64,000 bases of DNA from Epiperipatus broadwayi. Taxonomy: Eukaryota > Onychophora > Udeonychophora > Euonychophora > Peripatidae. This document shows positions 1 to 12,916 of this stretch, one piece after another. A program made the position numbers and the translations under genes. The stretch is from the NCBI GenBank assembly GCA_028023455.1, contig JAQFVV010000063.1, positions 3,655,081-3,719,080 on the forward strand, written 5' to 3'. How positions within the stretch are numbered: the first letter of the stretch is position 1; every line of letters begins with the position of its first letter. Below the pieces are notes generated by a model. That model had not been told where the DNA came from. It worked only from the letters and a program-made list of their open reading frames with translations, and did not search any database.

Positions 1-631
1 ATTTAATCTTTTCTTTTGTTGTACTAATCTACAGAAGTGATATTCAGTTTTTGTTGACATATAAGCTACTTTTTTGATGATAAATTCTTCGTGGAAATTG
101 ACTTAATAAAAAATATTTTAATTCAAATGTCAGATGAAATTAAAATATTTATATATAAAGTAAAGTTACAAGAAGTAAAAAGCAAATGCTTATATTTTAA
201 ATATTAAAGAGAAAGTAATATGATACTCATTTTATGTATCACAATTGCTAGATTGAACACTAATGATATATTGCTTTATAAAACTAAGATCTATTTAGAG
301 GATAACTAATAGTTAAGATGATTACTGTATAATGTATAATATAAATGTCTGCCACCATATTTATTTTATTTTCAAAAGTAAATTTTAATTGGGTTGGAGA
401 AGAGGGAAGGGGATAAAATGAAAATTTTGTTATGTAATTTTTTGTTAAATTTATTTGATCATGCAGTTTTTTAATGCATTCATACTAGAAATATTAAAGT
501 AAAAAATAAAAGAAGTATGTTATTTAGTTTGAGTAAAAAGTTTTAAAAAAAATAGAATATGCATATGTATTTATATATAATATTTAATATACAGGCATTC
601 TTCATATACCTGGAGCTTAATTGTAAATATA
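1..631. other. AT-rich non-coding DNA upstream of the exon
   Basis: I see no exon, RNA gene or clear repeat. It is probably intron of the PARP6/8-type gene, since the exon at 2484 needs an upstream exon and none is visible here. Confidence 0.5.
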
Positions 632-1618
632 GGGGATTTGAACACAAACTTTCCAGCATCCTTCACCTATCCACACCACTCTTACACATGACCACACACA
701 TGTAGAAAAAAAACTACTCTTTCCTATTGCAGTGCCAAATGTATATCATATATTACTAAATTGTCCAAGCACTACTGTTACACAAGGGTGGTAAACAAAA
801 GCATTGTGTAACAGTAGTAAAGTGTTTGGACAATTTAGTATTATATGCATGTAGAAAAGACAAATAATCACCAATATACGTCATTTCATGCTGAACCAGC
901 ACTCATCAGTTAGTCCAGATTATTTCCCACACACATATATATATAATCGGTGGTCAGTTTATATTAAGATAGCAAATCTTCATACTTTAATGGACAGGCT
1001 TCAATCTACTCCAACCTCTAACTCTTCAGCCATTCATACCATTGAAAATCTGGTGATGGGAAGCTCAAATCCCATGCTGATGCCAATATTATTGACATGC
1101 CCATGTTGACCTCAAGTCACCCTGACCCTCATGTATAGGACCTTATCCATTTAAATACATAGAAGAGGAATGGGCAGGATGCAAGCTCAATGTGTAATAT
1201 TTGAAATACAGGCCATCCCTCTTTTATGTATTTAAATGGATAAGGTCCTATACACGAGGGATCAGAGTGACTCAAGGTCAACTTGGGTATGGCAATAATA
1301 TTGGCATCAACATGGGATTTGGGTTTTCCATCATCAGATTTTCAATGGTATGGATGGCTGAAGGAGTTGGAGGTTGGAGTTGATTGAAACCTGTTTATTA
1401 AAGCATGAAGATTTGCTATCTTAATATAAACTGAGCATTGATTATATATAGATAATCTGGGCCAACCGATGAATGCTGGTTCAGCATGAAATATATATAT
1501 TGGTGATTATTTATCTTATTATTATTTATCTTTTATACATGTGTGGTCATGTGTATCAGTGGTATGAGATAGTGTGGATAGTTGAAGGGTGCTTGAAAAT
1601 CTGTGTTCAAATCCCCTA
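632..1618. mobile_element. Large foldback (long inverted repeat) element
   Basis: The left arm (about 632-1178) and right arm (about 1208-1618) are inverted copies of each other over nearly their whole length. Shared landmarks include ATAGGGGATTTGAACACA at both outer ends, CATGCTGAACCAGCA, TATTAAGATAGCAAATCTTC and GGACCTTATCCATTTAAATA near the apex. Arm divergence is modest (scattered substitutions), so it is a middle-aged insertion. The left arm is longer because another MITE sits inside it (756-838). The open frames across the arms are by-products of the repeat and show no protein family. A piece of the same family, with the same GCTGAACCAGCACTCATCAG motif, occurs at 53949-53990. The superfamily is unknown; no target duplication could be fixed. 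Confidence 0.8.
754..840. mobile_element. 83-bp Tc1/mariner-like MITE with TA target duplication
   Basis: A perfect-looking short foldback: CTAAATTGTCCAAGCACTAC at the left end (from 756) is mirrored by the right end finishing GTTTGGACAATTTAG (838), with about 32-bp arms and a short loop. It is flanked by TA on both sides (754-755 and 839-840), the target duplication expected for Tc1/mariner elements. It interrupts the left arm of the larger foldback element and is absent from the matching place in the right arm, so it inserted later. No transposase is encoded. Confidence 0.75.
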
Positions 1619-2483
1619 TATTTATATTTATATATATAACAAATTGCTACATTGGTCTACAAATATCACTTCAATTTTTTATACTACTTATAGTGGCATT
1701 AATTTGTTTGTTACATAGATATTGAGTTGATTATGTAGACTTCTTTGTAAAAAAATGAGTTTAGAGCTGCTAAATTAAAAATTCAAACTTTAATATCAAT
1801 GGTTCATTTTAATGGTATTTAAATAGAAATGAAGTTGATATATTTGATGTGTGATTGGTCTTCTCATATGACAGTTGAATCTGAAACATTCTGCAGAGAT
1901 TGGTTATTTTCAATGGATAAAATATATATTTTTTAGTTGAAAATTTGAAGAGTTGTCATCACTTCATTTTGTTCTATTATTTCAATGCTATTAATTTGTT
2001 TAAGCTTCTAAATTCAAAAAGTTAAAGAATAGGAAAATTCATTCTATTCTTGATTTTTGCTATAAATATAGAATATTATTTATTCATAGTCCGATTTGTG
2101 CCCATCACTTACACATACATTAGATTATGCTAATTTCATGGGTGTAATTATTAGCTTCTATTTGATTATTAAATCAAGGTTATTTAAGTAAAGATTCTGT
2201 CTCCATTCTTGAATAATTGATTGTTAGTTTAATAAATTATTAATGCTACTTTCATCTAATTAAGTTCATTCTGAATATTCACTAAAATTGCAAGTGTAAG
2301 CTTATAAGTATCGAAAGCTTAAAGACTAGATAGATCCATTCTGTTATTGAATTTTGCTATACATACAGAATATTTATTTATTTGTATCTTGAGAAATAGT
2401 AGTTTGCTCCCCTTAATTACATGCATATATGTAGTATATTTATTTGTAATGCATTTAAATTATATATATCATTTCTGTTTTAG
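1619..2483. other. Presumed intron before the PARP6/8 exon
   Basis: AT-rich, with no coding or repeat signal I can support, ending in the polypyrimidine-AG acceptor at 2472-2483. Confidence 0.55.
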
Positions 2484-2672
2484 CTATTACAGTATGCTCA
2501 AAATCGGATTCCTACTTTGAACGAATTTTGTGTTGTTTGTGATGAACCCCACGTCTTTCAGAATGGTGCTATGTTAAAGCCGGCAGTTTGTGCTCGTGAA
2601 TTATGTGCATTTGCTTTTGAAACTTTAGGTGTAATGGCTGATGCAGCTGAAGATATAGCCACTGGAGCAGAG
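2484..2672 (+). CDS. Internal exon of a PARP6/PARP8-type mono-ADP-ribosyltransferase
   Basis: This 189-bp exon encodes 63 residues with no stop. The core reads NRIPTLNEFCVVCDE, followed by HVFQNGAMLKPAVCAREL and TLGVMADAAEDIATGAE. This is the conserved block just upstream of the catalytic domain in vertebrate PARP6 and PARP8, recognised from family knowledge. The family are mono-ADP-ribosyltransferases of the cytoplasm and nuclear envelope region. Residues C16, C19, C36 and C41 form two Cys pairs that could bind metal; that is inference. The preferred acceptor is tttctgttttag|C ending at 2483; a second AG at 2491-2492 would drop three residues. The donor is GAG|gtatag at 2672/2673. Both edges are phase 0. 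The next family segment (VVDLL... in vertebrates) was not found downstream in the window, and no upstream exon was found either. PARP6 versus PARP8 cannot be decided from one exon; invertebrates may have one ancestral gene. Confidence 0.93.
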
Positions 2673-4639
2673 GTATAGTTTCATTATTAGATTTACTTTT
2701 AATGAAAGTGAATTTTAAAATGATATATTAATAATGTTTAAGTAAAATATATTTTTAAAAGTACAGTAATATTTTATATTGATTACGATATTAAATTATA
2801 AAATAATCAAAAATTTAAGAAAGTAAAACTATCAGATTAATTCATTTTGATCGGTTTGTCTTGGAATTTTTAACTTTTTACAATATTAATTAAGGCTGTA
2901 TGGGTTTTCAAAACAAAAAAGGGAAAATTTACATACATGTATACTGATGAAATGGTAGACGAAAAAAAAATTCATTTAACTTGTATAAATATTTATTTAT
3001 TAAATGAGTTATAATTACAAATATAAATTTCAAACAAAAAGTTTAAAAACTAGATTAAAATTTTAAATTGGTGATAAATTTTATTATTACGTATATATAT
3101 TAAATTTGTAGCACAAGCAATATGCTCTTAAAGATATTTGTTAGTAATAGAAATTATTTTATTCTGCCTTATTTTTTTCTAATTTTAATTTAGTAAGAAT
3201 GGAACTTAATGTATTTTTTTTTTAAATGAGGTTTTTGTTATTTGTTTATTTGTGAAGATAGAAATGAAAATTTTAGTAGTGAGCATCATGTTTAATGAAA
3301 ATATTTTAGAAGCAGTATGGCTGCAATACTTGTTAAAACTTTTATGTAGTTTAATAACTGTAGATAATGTATGACAACTTTTGATCTCAGAAGTGCTTCA
3401 ATTTATTTTGGTAAAGTGAATATCAAAAAAAATATTTATTTTTTAATAGTTTTTAGTTTGATATTAAATGCAAATCTGTACCCCCCCAACAATGTTCTAA
3501 CAATTTTAAGAATCATATGCACTTAATTATATTTCACCTTGTGTCATATATGCGGACTAACCATATCTGTGTTTGTGCAAATGGATATTTGTGAATCTTG
3601 GGCATCTTATTATAGTGATTAATGTGTTAGTCTTTCATTACATGTGGTAGAAATCAAGTCTGAAATGCGGTTGAAATTTTCTCACTTCATGAGAAATTGT
3701 CGTTTCCATTTTTTTAGTAATCATTCTATGATTAATGAGCTATTTGTGTTTGGGAAATAAAGTAAAAAACCCAAAATATAAATAAAACATCTCACACAAA
3801 ACCTCTTGCTAACTGGATATTAACTGCATCGGTGGGCCATGTACAATACTTCTAACAGTTGGAAAAATGTGAAAGAAATGTTTATTTTGAAATGAGAACT
3901 TGAAATCCTTTACTATATGTACATATACCATATTATGATTTCTGTAATGTTAAATGAAAACATCTAATCTACATTGTTTTGAATTGAAATTTGTTCTTGT
4001 TGTTGACACAATAGAGGCTTGTGTTGAAACTGTGTTTTGTTTCATTTAAGGCAGCCAATATTTTAGGATTTTTCTATGTAATGAGTTTTCTGAAGCTTAT
4101 GGTATTTTGTGATTTAGTTGTTTGCCTTCGATGTAGATTTGATGTCTTAGTTTCATTTTATTTAGTAAAGAGATCATAACATGATATGTTATAATAAAAC
4201 TTTAAACATTTTCCAAATTAAATTAATTACTGTATGTATACACATACATTACATGTTTTTTAATAATTTGTTATACTTTTGATAAATCATAAAGTCTTTA
4301 TTTTATTGCTTTACTAATTTCTTAATATATTTATGTACATATTTAGTATTTAGAAAGATATTTTTTTCTATTTAAGAAATTTACATTTTATGAAATTGCA
4401 TGAAAAAAAAAAATTGTTCCTTTTTATTCTATAACATTTTGACAATCAAAGACTTACAAATAGATTGCAGAAATAATTTAAACTACAGTAATTAAAATTG
4501 TTGAAAATTATTTTTATACATATTACATAATACAGTATTGCAAATAAGTATGTCACTATTGTGGCAGTATTTAAAAAAGTATTATTCTAATAAATATCTA
4601 TGCTAAAACATCACATGATCACTTTTTTTTTAGGCTTGT
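2673..4639. other. Presumed intron after the PARP6/8 exon
   Basis: AT-rich sequence starting with the donor gtatag. No further exon of the family is recognisable. A poly-C run lies at about 3481-3487. Nothing else is supported. Confidence 0.5.
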
Positions 4640-4964
4640 TAAAACAGTAGCAAATTTTTTCTCTTACAATACTGCCACCTAGTGCATACTTTAATAATGA
4701 ATAAATGTTAAATGGTTGTGCACTAAAATTCTATTCAGTGCTTTCCCATCCAATATTCCTAGAATAGTTTCTAACTTATGACATTTGTTAGTGAGGAGCC
4801 TTGGATCTGGGAGTATTACATCTGACTCCTATAAACTAGTCTGGGACTACTGGATGGGAAAGTACTGGATAGGGATTCAGATGCACCATCTTTTAGCATC
4901 TATTAATTACTAAAACTGTCACTAGGTGGCATTGTGTTAGGGGAAAATTTTTACTAATGTTTTA
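4640..4964. mobile_element. Foldback MITE, copy 1 of a family also at 23.1 kb
   Basis: The left arm (4640-4752) and right arm (4848-4964) are inverted copies: AAAACAGTAGCAAATTTTTT versus AAAACATTAGTAAAAATTTT at the tips, then TGCCACCTAGTG in both and CTTTCCCATCC near the loop. The flank at about 4608 (CATCACATGATCACT) and the tip also occur at the element at 23098-23412, so the two belong to one family. No coding capacity; superfamily not determined. Confidence 0.72.
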
Positions 4965-7769
4965 AATATCGTATGGGTTTGATAAATTTTATTTTAATAA
5001 TTTATTGTGGATACTTTTTGAAACAAAACTTTATTTTGGGAATTATCAATGCCATTATAATTTGTGTTTGGAAAAGTCAAATTAAAAAATGTTTGTACAA
5101 TAATTATTACTTTTACATTGCATTATATATATATAATTCTTTTTTTTTCTGTTGTAGTAGATATGTGAATATATATGTATTAATTACTGTAGAAAGGTAT
5201 ATAGTTTTATGATGCACTTCTCATTAGATTGAAACTTGTCAGATTGTAAACTATCATCCAATATAAAAAATCATACTACTTGTTTCCACTAATTACATCT
5301 TTTGATAATTACCCATTTTTATCACATAAACTAGATATTTGACTACCTGATTTTCCCAACAGAACAGTGGGAGACTTTTTATGTATCATAAATGTAACTT
5401 GGTTGTTTTTTAATATATATATAAATTCAGAATCAGTTATTTATGTATATTGTGTTTACATTATTAGAGAGACACTAAACACACACCACATAGGATAGAA
5501 ACAATTAAGATTTCATTTTGAAAGTCCATATAAAACTAGCACACATCCCATAGTAAGAAAATAATTATACTGCAAAGAAATATTTTTGATCATTTAGATT
5601 TGCAGTTCCAAAGCAAATTTCACATTTTCTAGTTTGCACGATAGCTTGTAATCTGATAAAGTTTGGATTTCATTAAAATTTTTTAATAATTTAAATTAAA
5701 AAAAGTAAAAGGATGAATAATATTCATTCTTCTTGATCTGGTATATGTAATATATATTTTCCATATAAATTAATTTTAAATCAACATTTGATCTTACACA
5801 TATGCATTGTTTTATTTCACAGAATAAAACATTTTTGCACATCTACTTTGAATTCTTTGGGGATTAAATTATTATATTTACATTAATCTTTTTACTCAAA
5901 AATGCAAAAGATTCTTTCTTTCTCTCTCTCTATATATATATCCGAGAGATATCTCAGTAATTTTCACTTAAGGTAAAACACTTTTATTTTGATTAAGATT
6001 AAACTGAATATTTTTTTCCCAAAATTAGAAAAAAAAATTTTTTTAGTTCTATATATAGTTCAAATTAACAATACTTTGATTATAATTAAAAGTTTTAAAA
6101 ATGTATTGAATCTTTCTAAAATAATATACTATATTAAAATTCCAACAATATTATCTTTTGTGTAATTAGAAAATGGATTGCATAGTAATTTATTAAATTT
6201 GAATTGTCTTTAATTTTATTAATTTTTATTTTTTGTCTTTCAATTGAAAATTTGATTTTTTGTATAAACACAAATTATATATTAAAATAAAAATAAAAAT
6301 TTGTAATGTCAGTATAACATGTTATAAACTATCTGATGTAACATATAAAGCATATAAAGATCAATTTTTAGATATATTTTATTTAAATTTTTTACTTTAC
6401 ATGTTGTTGCATTTAGAATCAACTAATTATTTTAATAATTACAGATAGAATACCATTATTTTGAAATCACTGAATTCAAATCCTTGTGGCATCACAAAAA
6501 ATATTTCTTATTGTAAGAATTAAATATCTAATTCTTGATTTTGCTTGGCATATAAAATGAAGAAATTTGCAATTCTATCACTAAAAATTCATTTCACAAT
6601 GAATGAAAGTAGATATTGTAGCTTGTCATATTGAGGCATTATTGTATCGATTCATCACAAAGAAACAAAAATACTGTCAGTGAATATAGTATTATATCAC
6701 ATTGCTTTATTAAGTTTAATTTATTCATATGCTGTGAAAATAATATGAATTAATATAATATCAGAAACCAGAACAATTTGAAAATATAATACAAATTTAT
6801 TTTCAAAAAAAGTGAGCACAGAAAAATGTAATGTATTTAGATTCTTTTATTAAGATATTTATTTATCAACTATTATGAAAATGCATTTATCTGCTATATG
6901 GATAATTGTGATTCTATGCTGAAATTCATAATCAAAACAAACGGGAACAGAGCAATATATAGCAGCAGTTCCAAATGTTTAAATATGATTACAGGAGTCA
7001 AAATCAATATAGCAGTAATATGTTGTCAAACAGTGTAGTATCTATACCACATTCTTTTAAGAAGTTTAGTTTATACATATGCTATGTGAATAAGATATTT
7101 ATCAGTAATTGCGCATGATATCTGAAATCAAAAAAATAAGCAGTTTTACATTAAAAGTTCATTTTAAAAAAAAACATGGTGTTAGCTTAAAATGTCTAAG
7201 CATGATTAGTTCAGACAATCTAATAGTAAAAATTGATTTAAAATATACTTTTTTTTATGAATGTTGAATTATTAAAAAAATTATTAGTTTATTTCTTGTT
7301 GATTGTCAGCTGTATACAAAATATAAAAGTAAAAAGTTTTCAATTTTCTATAGTAAACATTTATTGTTCAAAATGTATATATAAAAACAGTGTCAGTGGA
7401 TAATCCATTATCTGTTCACCTTTAGGTTAGACCTCATTGTACAAAAGAAGGCTTAATTTTTATTATGATTTTTATGCCACATATATGTGCAAATAATAAA
7501 GAAGAAAATACAGGAACATAATGAATTCATTTTTTATTTAATTTTTCTAAAACAATGTTCACTAATAAATTACCCTAATACTGAAATGGAATATTTGCCA
7601 TGTCATGTTTGTTTCATCTATATTACATCCTAGAACCAACTCTGGATCACATGCAAGTATCTTTGCCCATGTTCAAACCTTAAAGGTGCCCCAATAAATG
7701 TCTATGTGTGTGTCTCTGTGTAATCACATATAAGTATAGATTAATGTCAGATTTCTGGTTATTATGTGT
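4965..7769. other. AT-rich non-coding stretch
   Basis: No exon, RNA gene or bounded repeat found. It contains simple (AT)n and CT tracts (about 5915-5940). Short open frames here are low-complexity and show no protein family. Confidence 0.45.
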
Positions 7770-10700
7770 TGTAACAGTCAAGTTTGTACATTCGCGTAAC
7801 AGAATTCAGAATCCAAGCAAAAGAGACCGAAGCTGACCAGACTAGGACTGTAACATCCAGAGTCCGACCACACTTCAACTCGTAAACCAGGATTCCAAGA
7901 CTCAAGACCCTATGAATGACCATCTTGAAATTACACGTAGTATACCTCTTTCCTCACGGCCGACATAGGTCACAGAGACGCAGCGAGATTCTTATAAACC
8001 AAAGAAAGGTTCTTAATTGACTAAAATATATCACTAATTTAATTTAACTTAATGCATAGTTTTCACATATATAGACTATAAATAGTAATTGGAATTGGGT
8101 TGAATTAGATCAATAATGAGACAGAGAACAAAATACATTAAACTAATTATATATTTATTTACAACTCATATCTATATATCACTTATTTACAATAGCATTC
8201 AGCGTAGAATGTACGCAAACATTTGGTAATTCAAAATCACTTTACATAAGTAATCATTAAATTTTCATAGATGGGTTTAACATGTGCCAATCTTATGAAT
8301 TGCTTTACAATTAATACATAATCAATCACTACGTTATGTCTATAAATCTAGTTAAGCCAAATCCTTTACGTTTGTGGCTATTATATAAAATAATTATATT
8401 GAACTTTGATCATGAATTCATTTACTAAAAACAATAACGAGTGCATAAAGCAGCTCAAGTAATGATCGATCGAACATGGCTTTCGAGAGAAAATTTCAGA
8501 ATGCTGAAAGCATTATGTTAAGGTGGGAGAGTTGGCTGCATAAGATTTTACCAATGCGCTATGGCACAGGTAAACAATAATAAGAAAAGTCGCTCTGCGG
8601 ATGGATGAAATAACTTCAGGGTTCTTGCGACAAATGCCGGTACCCTGAAACTGATCGCAATGCTGCGTGAAAAGGAACATTGTGTTCAGGAATGGTGGGG
8701 GACTTACGTGCTAACCTGGCCTTGGCTCAGGCTTCGCTACTGCTCTACCCTTTAAGAGAAGATGTGCTGGCAACGCTGTGGCTCCATCTTGAGATACGTA
8801 TATTACGTATAGCAGCAAAACGAGAATAATTTTATAAAATAATATATCACATCCGCCAAGCAAAGAATAGTATATTTCATACTATGAAATACGAGTTAGT
8901 AGCATATTAGCTCTATCAAATTGGGACCAACTCTTGTGTAGTCTGATAATAAATGTCTATGCTACTAAAGGGAATATTAATACATCTGTACTTTGACATG
9001 CTCGATCTATTAAGTTACTTATAGATAATAAATATTTAAGGAGGGAAAGTATATTTCTATGGACTTAAGAATTTAAATGTCAAATATACTCATAAATACG
9101 ATCAAGGCTAAATTTAATTCTAAATAAAACTATAAGGTTAAGTTTTTAACTGGTTGATTTTAAAAGAGCCACATTTCATATATTAAATCATCATAAATAA
9201 AAATGACAACGAGTGCAAGGTAAGTCGTTATTATTTTATAGAAATAGGACTTTGAAACAGTGCGCAGAGAGTTGACGCAATAAACAATTTACACGAAGAT
9301 TTTCAAATAATATCTTCTTAAAAACATGAAATTAAGTGCCTACTGTTTCGAAATATTGGCATATAACATATAATAAGTATTTAAAATAAGCAAAGAAATA
9401 TAGACACAACTGCAGTGATATAACTTTAAACTAAATAATTTACTTTGAAGTGAATGGAAAATATAAATAAGTCAGATTATTTAAACTTTAACAACATTAA
9501 ATTTTGATAGCAATTGACATATTTAAAATATTAAATTAAATGAATTTTAAGTTTTGATTACATTTTGCTTTATCATTATTTTTAAAAGAGAGTTAGCTAA
9601 CTTATATAGATATATCTACACAGAGAATTACACAGAGCTCTGCAGTTTGAAAAATAAAACGGTACCGGTATTATTTATCTGGACTGCAAGTTCTTGCTGT
9701 AGGTTTGGTGAGTTTGTCTGGGCGGCTGGTGGGATCATCTTTCCAATTCTGTTAGGCTGATCTCTGCTAGCGGCATGATGGTGGTTCAGGCATTGCAACG
9801 AGAGAAACTCCAGTTCTCCGTGTGGAGTCACAGCAATAAAATGCCTGCTTTTAGCCGGACATATTAAATATTAACAATCGTGAAGACTGGCTGCAATTCT
9901 CTCTAAAAATATGGCTGTCTATCCCTTGTTAAAAATACAGAGTATTTATATCTTTTCCTTATCAGAATCTATCGCCTCAAGACTCATTAAACTCAGGAAT
10001 TTAATTAAATATTTTTCAATTTATAATCCAGATCTTAGATAACTTATGTTAGAAACATTCCATAAGCTATTATTATAATTAAGATTTTTCGTTGCAAACA
10101 ATTGTCCAATTTAGATTTTAAAATAACTTAATCTTATCTAAGGAGATTTTAATTAGTAAATTTTGAACTAGTTTTACTTTTTACGAATTCCAGGTGTGGT
10201 CGTTAATGACACTTGTTTACAACCAGAAATCTTTTTAATTACTTGACCAGCTTTTATTTTTAATCTTACATATAATGGAAACTCTTTTTATTTAAAAACA
10301 ACCTTTTAATATTTTTTTAAAACGCAAACCTTTTTAACATATTTATTTAAAATAATTTACAAACATATTTTGATATAGCTTTTAAATATATTTTCGAGAA
10401 ACTTTTCCCAGAAATACATTTAAAACAAGAAATCTTTTAACAATTTTTAAAGACACATTTAATATTATTTTTAGATAATGGCTTTTACATATTTTAAAAT
10501 CATGTCTTTCTTCTATATAGCATAGATTATATATCCACATACGAAATTACAATATTAAACAACAAAATGAATAATTTACTCTTAACTTAAATAATATAAC
10601 AAACATTTTTAGAAATATTAAATAAATTTAATACGCTATAATTTTACTAATCCTATCTAATTATAGCATTGGTTCACACGTAAATATATAATGCTGTTTA

Positions 10701-12916
10701 AACAGACATGAGCGAATTTTAGATTTATTAACATTTAAATAGGTTCGAACTTAGCACAGATGAGTGTGTCATTAGGTTTGATGGTGAAATGATAGGGGCT
10801 TGGAAAGTTATCGTTTCAGTGTAGATTAAAATAACATCTTTCTGGATTTGATTTATAATTAACTCATTTAGTTCAAATATAAAATCACACACACATACAC
10901 ACATATATATATGTAGGTAAATTATACATATCACTGTGATACACATAAGACACATTCTTGTTATTTATTTATTTGTTACGTTTTATGGAGTTATTTTTGG
11001 AATAGTTTCTTACTTATTTATGTTATAATATGCCAAATGCTACTTGAAATAGCAAGCATATTAGGTATAGTGAGTTTGGTGTTGAAGATATTATTAATTC
11101 TATATTTGATCTAATAATTATAGAATAATGTTTAGTTATTCAAATGCTACTGGCTATTTCGAAATCATATCGCTTAGTTATAATATTTGATTGCCTTGCA
11201 ATCGTTATGATGATTTATATTGATATATATATATATATAAGTTGAAATTTAATTCATTCTCTAATAAGTAATTATTAGGATGGTTTGCCAATCCTTTGTT
11301 ATAAAGTATAGTCTATGAAGATTATTTTAGTAAATAAATGTAATTCTAACTGTAGAGATATGGTATAAGCGTGCATTTTATAATTAGCAATTGACCTAAT
11401 ATACCTTGAAATGCACATAGCCATTACTAAAATAATGATTGATAATGTTGATCAACAGTTTGTTAGACCTGAGTTAGTATTCTATTATGTCAAGTCATCT
11501 CGTTACTGCATTAGCTTTTCAGCACTTGTTTTATGGAAGGGCTTGGTTGATAGTGCAGATATTTGCTAATTGTTTTAAATGCAAACATAATTAGTTATGT
11601 TGGAATCATTATATTATGTTTGTGCATTGCTGCTGTGGACTTGGTGAGATATATGGAGACATATTCCTACTTTGCTAATTTCTATGGATAAACTGCAAAG
11701 GTTGGCCCAATTATGTTGGCTTCCCATATAAGAGTGGACAGGAGTCACACCTAGAGGCCGAATTGTTCAGGTATGTGCACTAAATAAGCAACTGGGTATG
11801 GGCCAAGGCTGTTTGAATAGTTTATCTGATTTCCAAACCGCAATGCATATTTCAGATAATTATTTCATTAGCAAGCTTCCCGGTTCAAGCGAACTGTACT
11901 TCCTATGTATGGAGGTAAATTCTTACCGGCACTGCCGAATCCCTAATAAGTTCATTTTACTTTGCTGATGGCGAATCATGTGTACGACTTATTCAGCCTG
12001 TTCCATTCTTTGTAGTATTATAATTCGTGAATTTATGTGAAAGTATTGAAAGCTCCTGTGGGGCAGATCATGATTTGTGTTATTTTTTAGAATTAATCAT
12101 TAGAGTTGGATGTTAAATTGCTTGTCTTAGATAAACATCAATATTAATGCTAAAGGTGACATATGTCTCCGGTTATTATATATAAACCTTAGTCTTTGGA
12201 GAAACTACAATAGGGGAATTGAATGTCATTTGGCATGTTAAATAGACATAGATATTTATCTCTTTTAAGGCACGAAGATTATCAGAGTTACAAGAATTGA
12301 ATCCTTGGCTGTGTGTAATATTTGCTTAAACTTGTTTAATTTTATAATGTGTGATAGCGTTAAATTAACAATATATTAATCTTCAAGGCTGTGTGTAATA
12401 TTTGCTTAAACTTGTTTAATTTTATAATGTGTGATAGCGTTAAATTAACAATATATTAATCTTCAAGTTAATGTAATCTGTACTATTTTTATTGACCATT
12501 ATTAATTATAATAAACTTATTTAAATTTATCTCACCCCCCCCTTATCCGTCTTGCCATACTCCAATCCAATTAATCCCATTAGTTAACATGAAATTTATT
12601 GTGTGATATATAGTTTACTTTATCGATCCACTCATTAAAATTATTTGATCATTTGTTCCTCAAATCATTAATGATCTGTATCATGTAGTTAAATTTGATA
12701 GAGTTTTGTTTTTCTCCCTGTTCATCGGGACCCGGATTAAATAGAACTTAATTGTGGCATTAAGAATATTGTTTATGGGGTATTGATCATGGAGCACTGG
12801 CATATAGATTGGAGCTTGGTCTGACTTGGGACTCTCACATACCGTCTTGATCAGTTTTAGTATATTTGCTTGGACTCTGGGTTTTGTTAGGTGAATATAT
12901 AAATTTGACTGTTACA
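7770..12916. mobile_element. 5.1-kb element with ~75-bp terminal inverted repeats
   Basis: The left end, TGTAACAGTCAAGTTTGTAC at 7770, is mirrored by the right end, whose reverse complement from 12916 begins TGTAACAGTCAAATTTATAT. The match continues with gaps and substitutions through (C/T)CAGA(A/G)TCCAAGCAAA and CTGA(C/T)CA for about 75 bp. The interior is less AT-rich than its surroundings in patches (7800-8000, 8560-8800, 9650-9900, 11640-11960), suggesting degraded coding or repeat sequence. I could not recognise any protein in those patches on either strand. No convincing target duplication is seen next to the termini. It could be a cut-and-paste DNA transposon (autonomous but decayed, or non-autonomous), or a host segment between two inverted copies of a smaller repeat. 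Confidence 0.6.
12307..12466. repeat. Tandem duplication, two identical 80-bp units
   Basis: The unit beginning GGCTGTGTGTAATATTTGCT occurs at 12307-12386 and again at 12387-12466, identical by eye. It lies near the right end of the 5.1-kb element. Zero divergence in otherwise old sequence points to a recent duplication, or to an assembly duplication. Confidence 0.9.

Noticed and set aside
888-1718. Three open frames of 60-81 codons
   Set aside because: They lie in the arms of a long inverted repeat and have no family signature.
4010-4120. Possible exon after an AG at about 4050
   Set aside because: The frame is short, the donor is poor and it does not match the expected next PARP6/8 segment.
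9554-9831. Overlapping open frames of 67-68 codons in a higher-GC patch of the 5.1-kb element
   Set aside because: Neither strand shows a domain or motif I recognise; kept only as a sign of possible decayed coding sequence.
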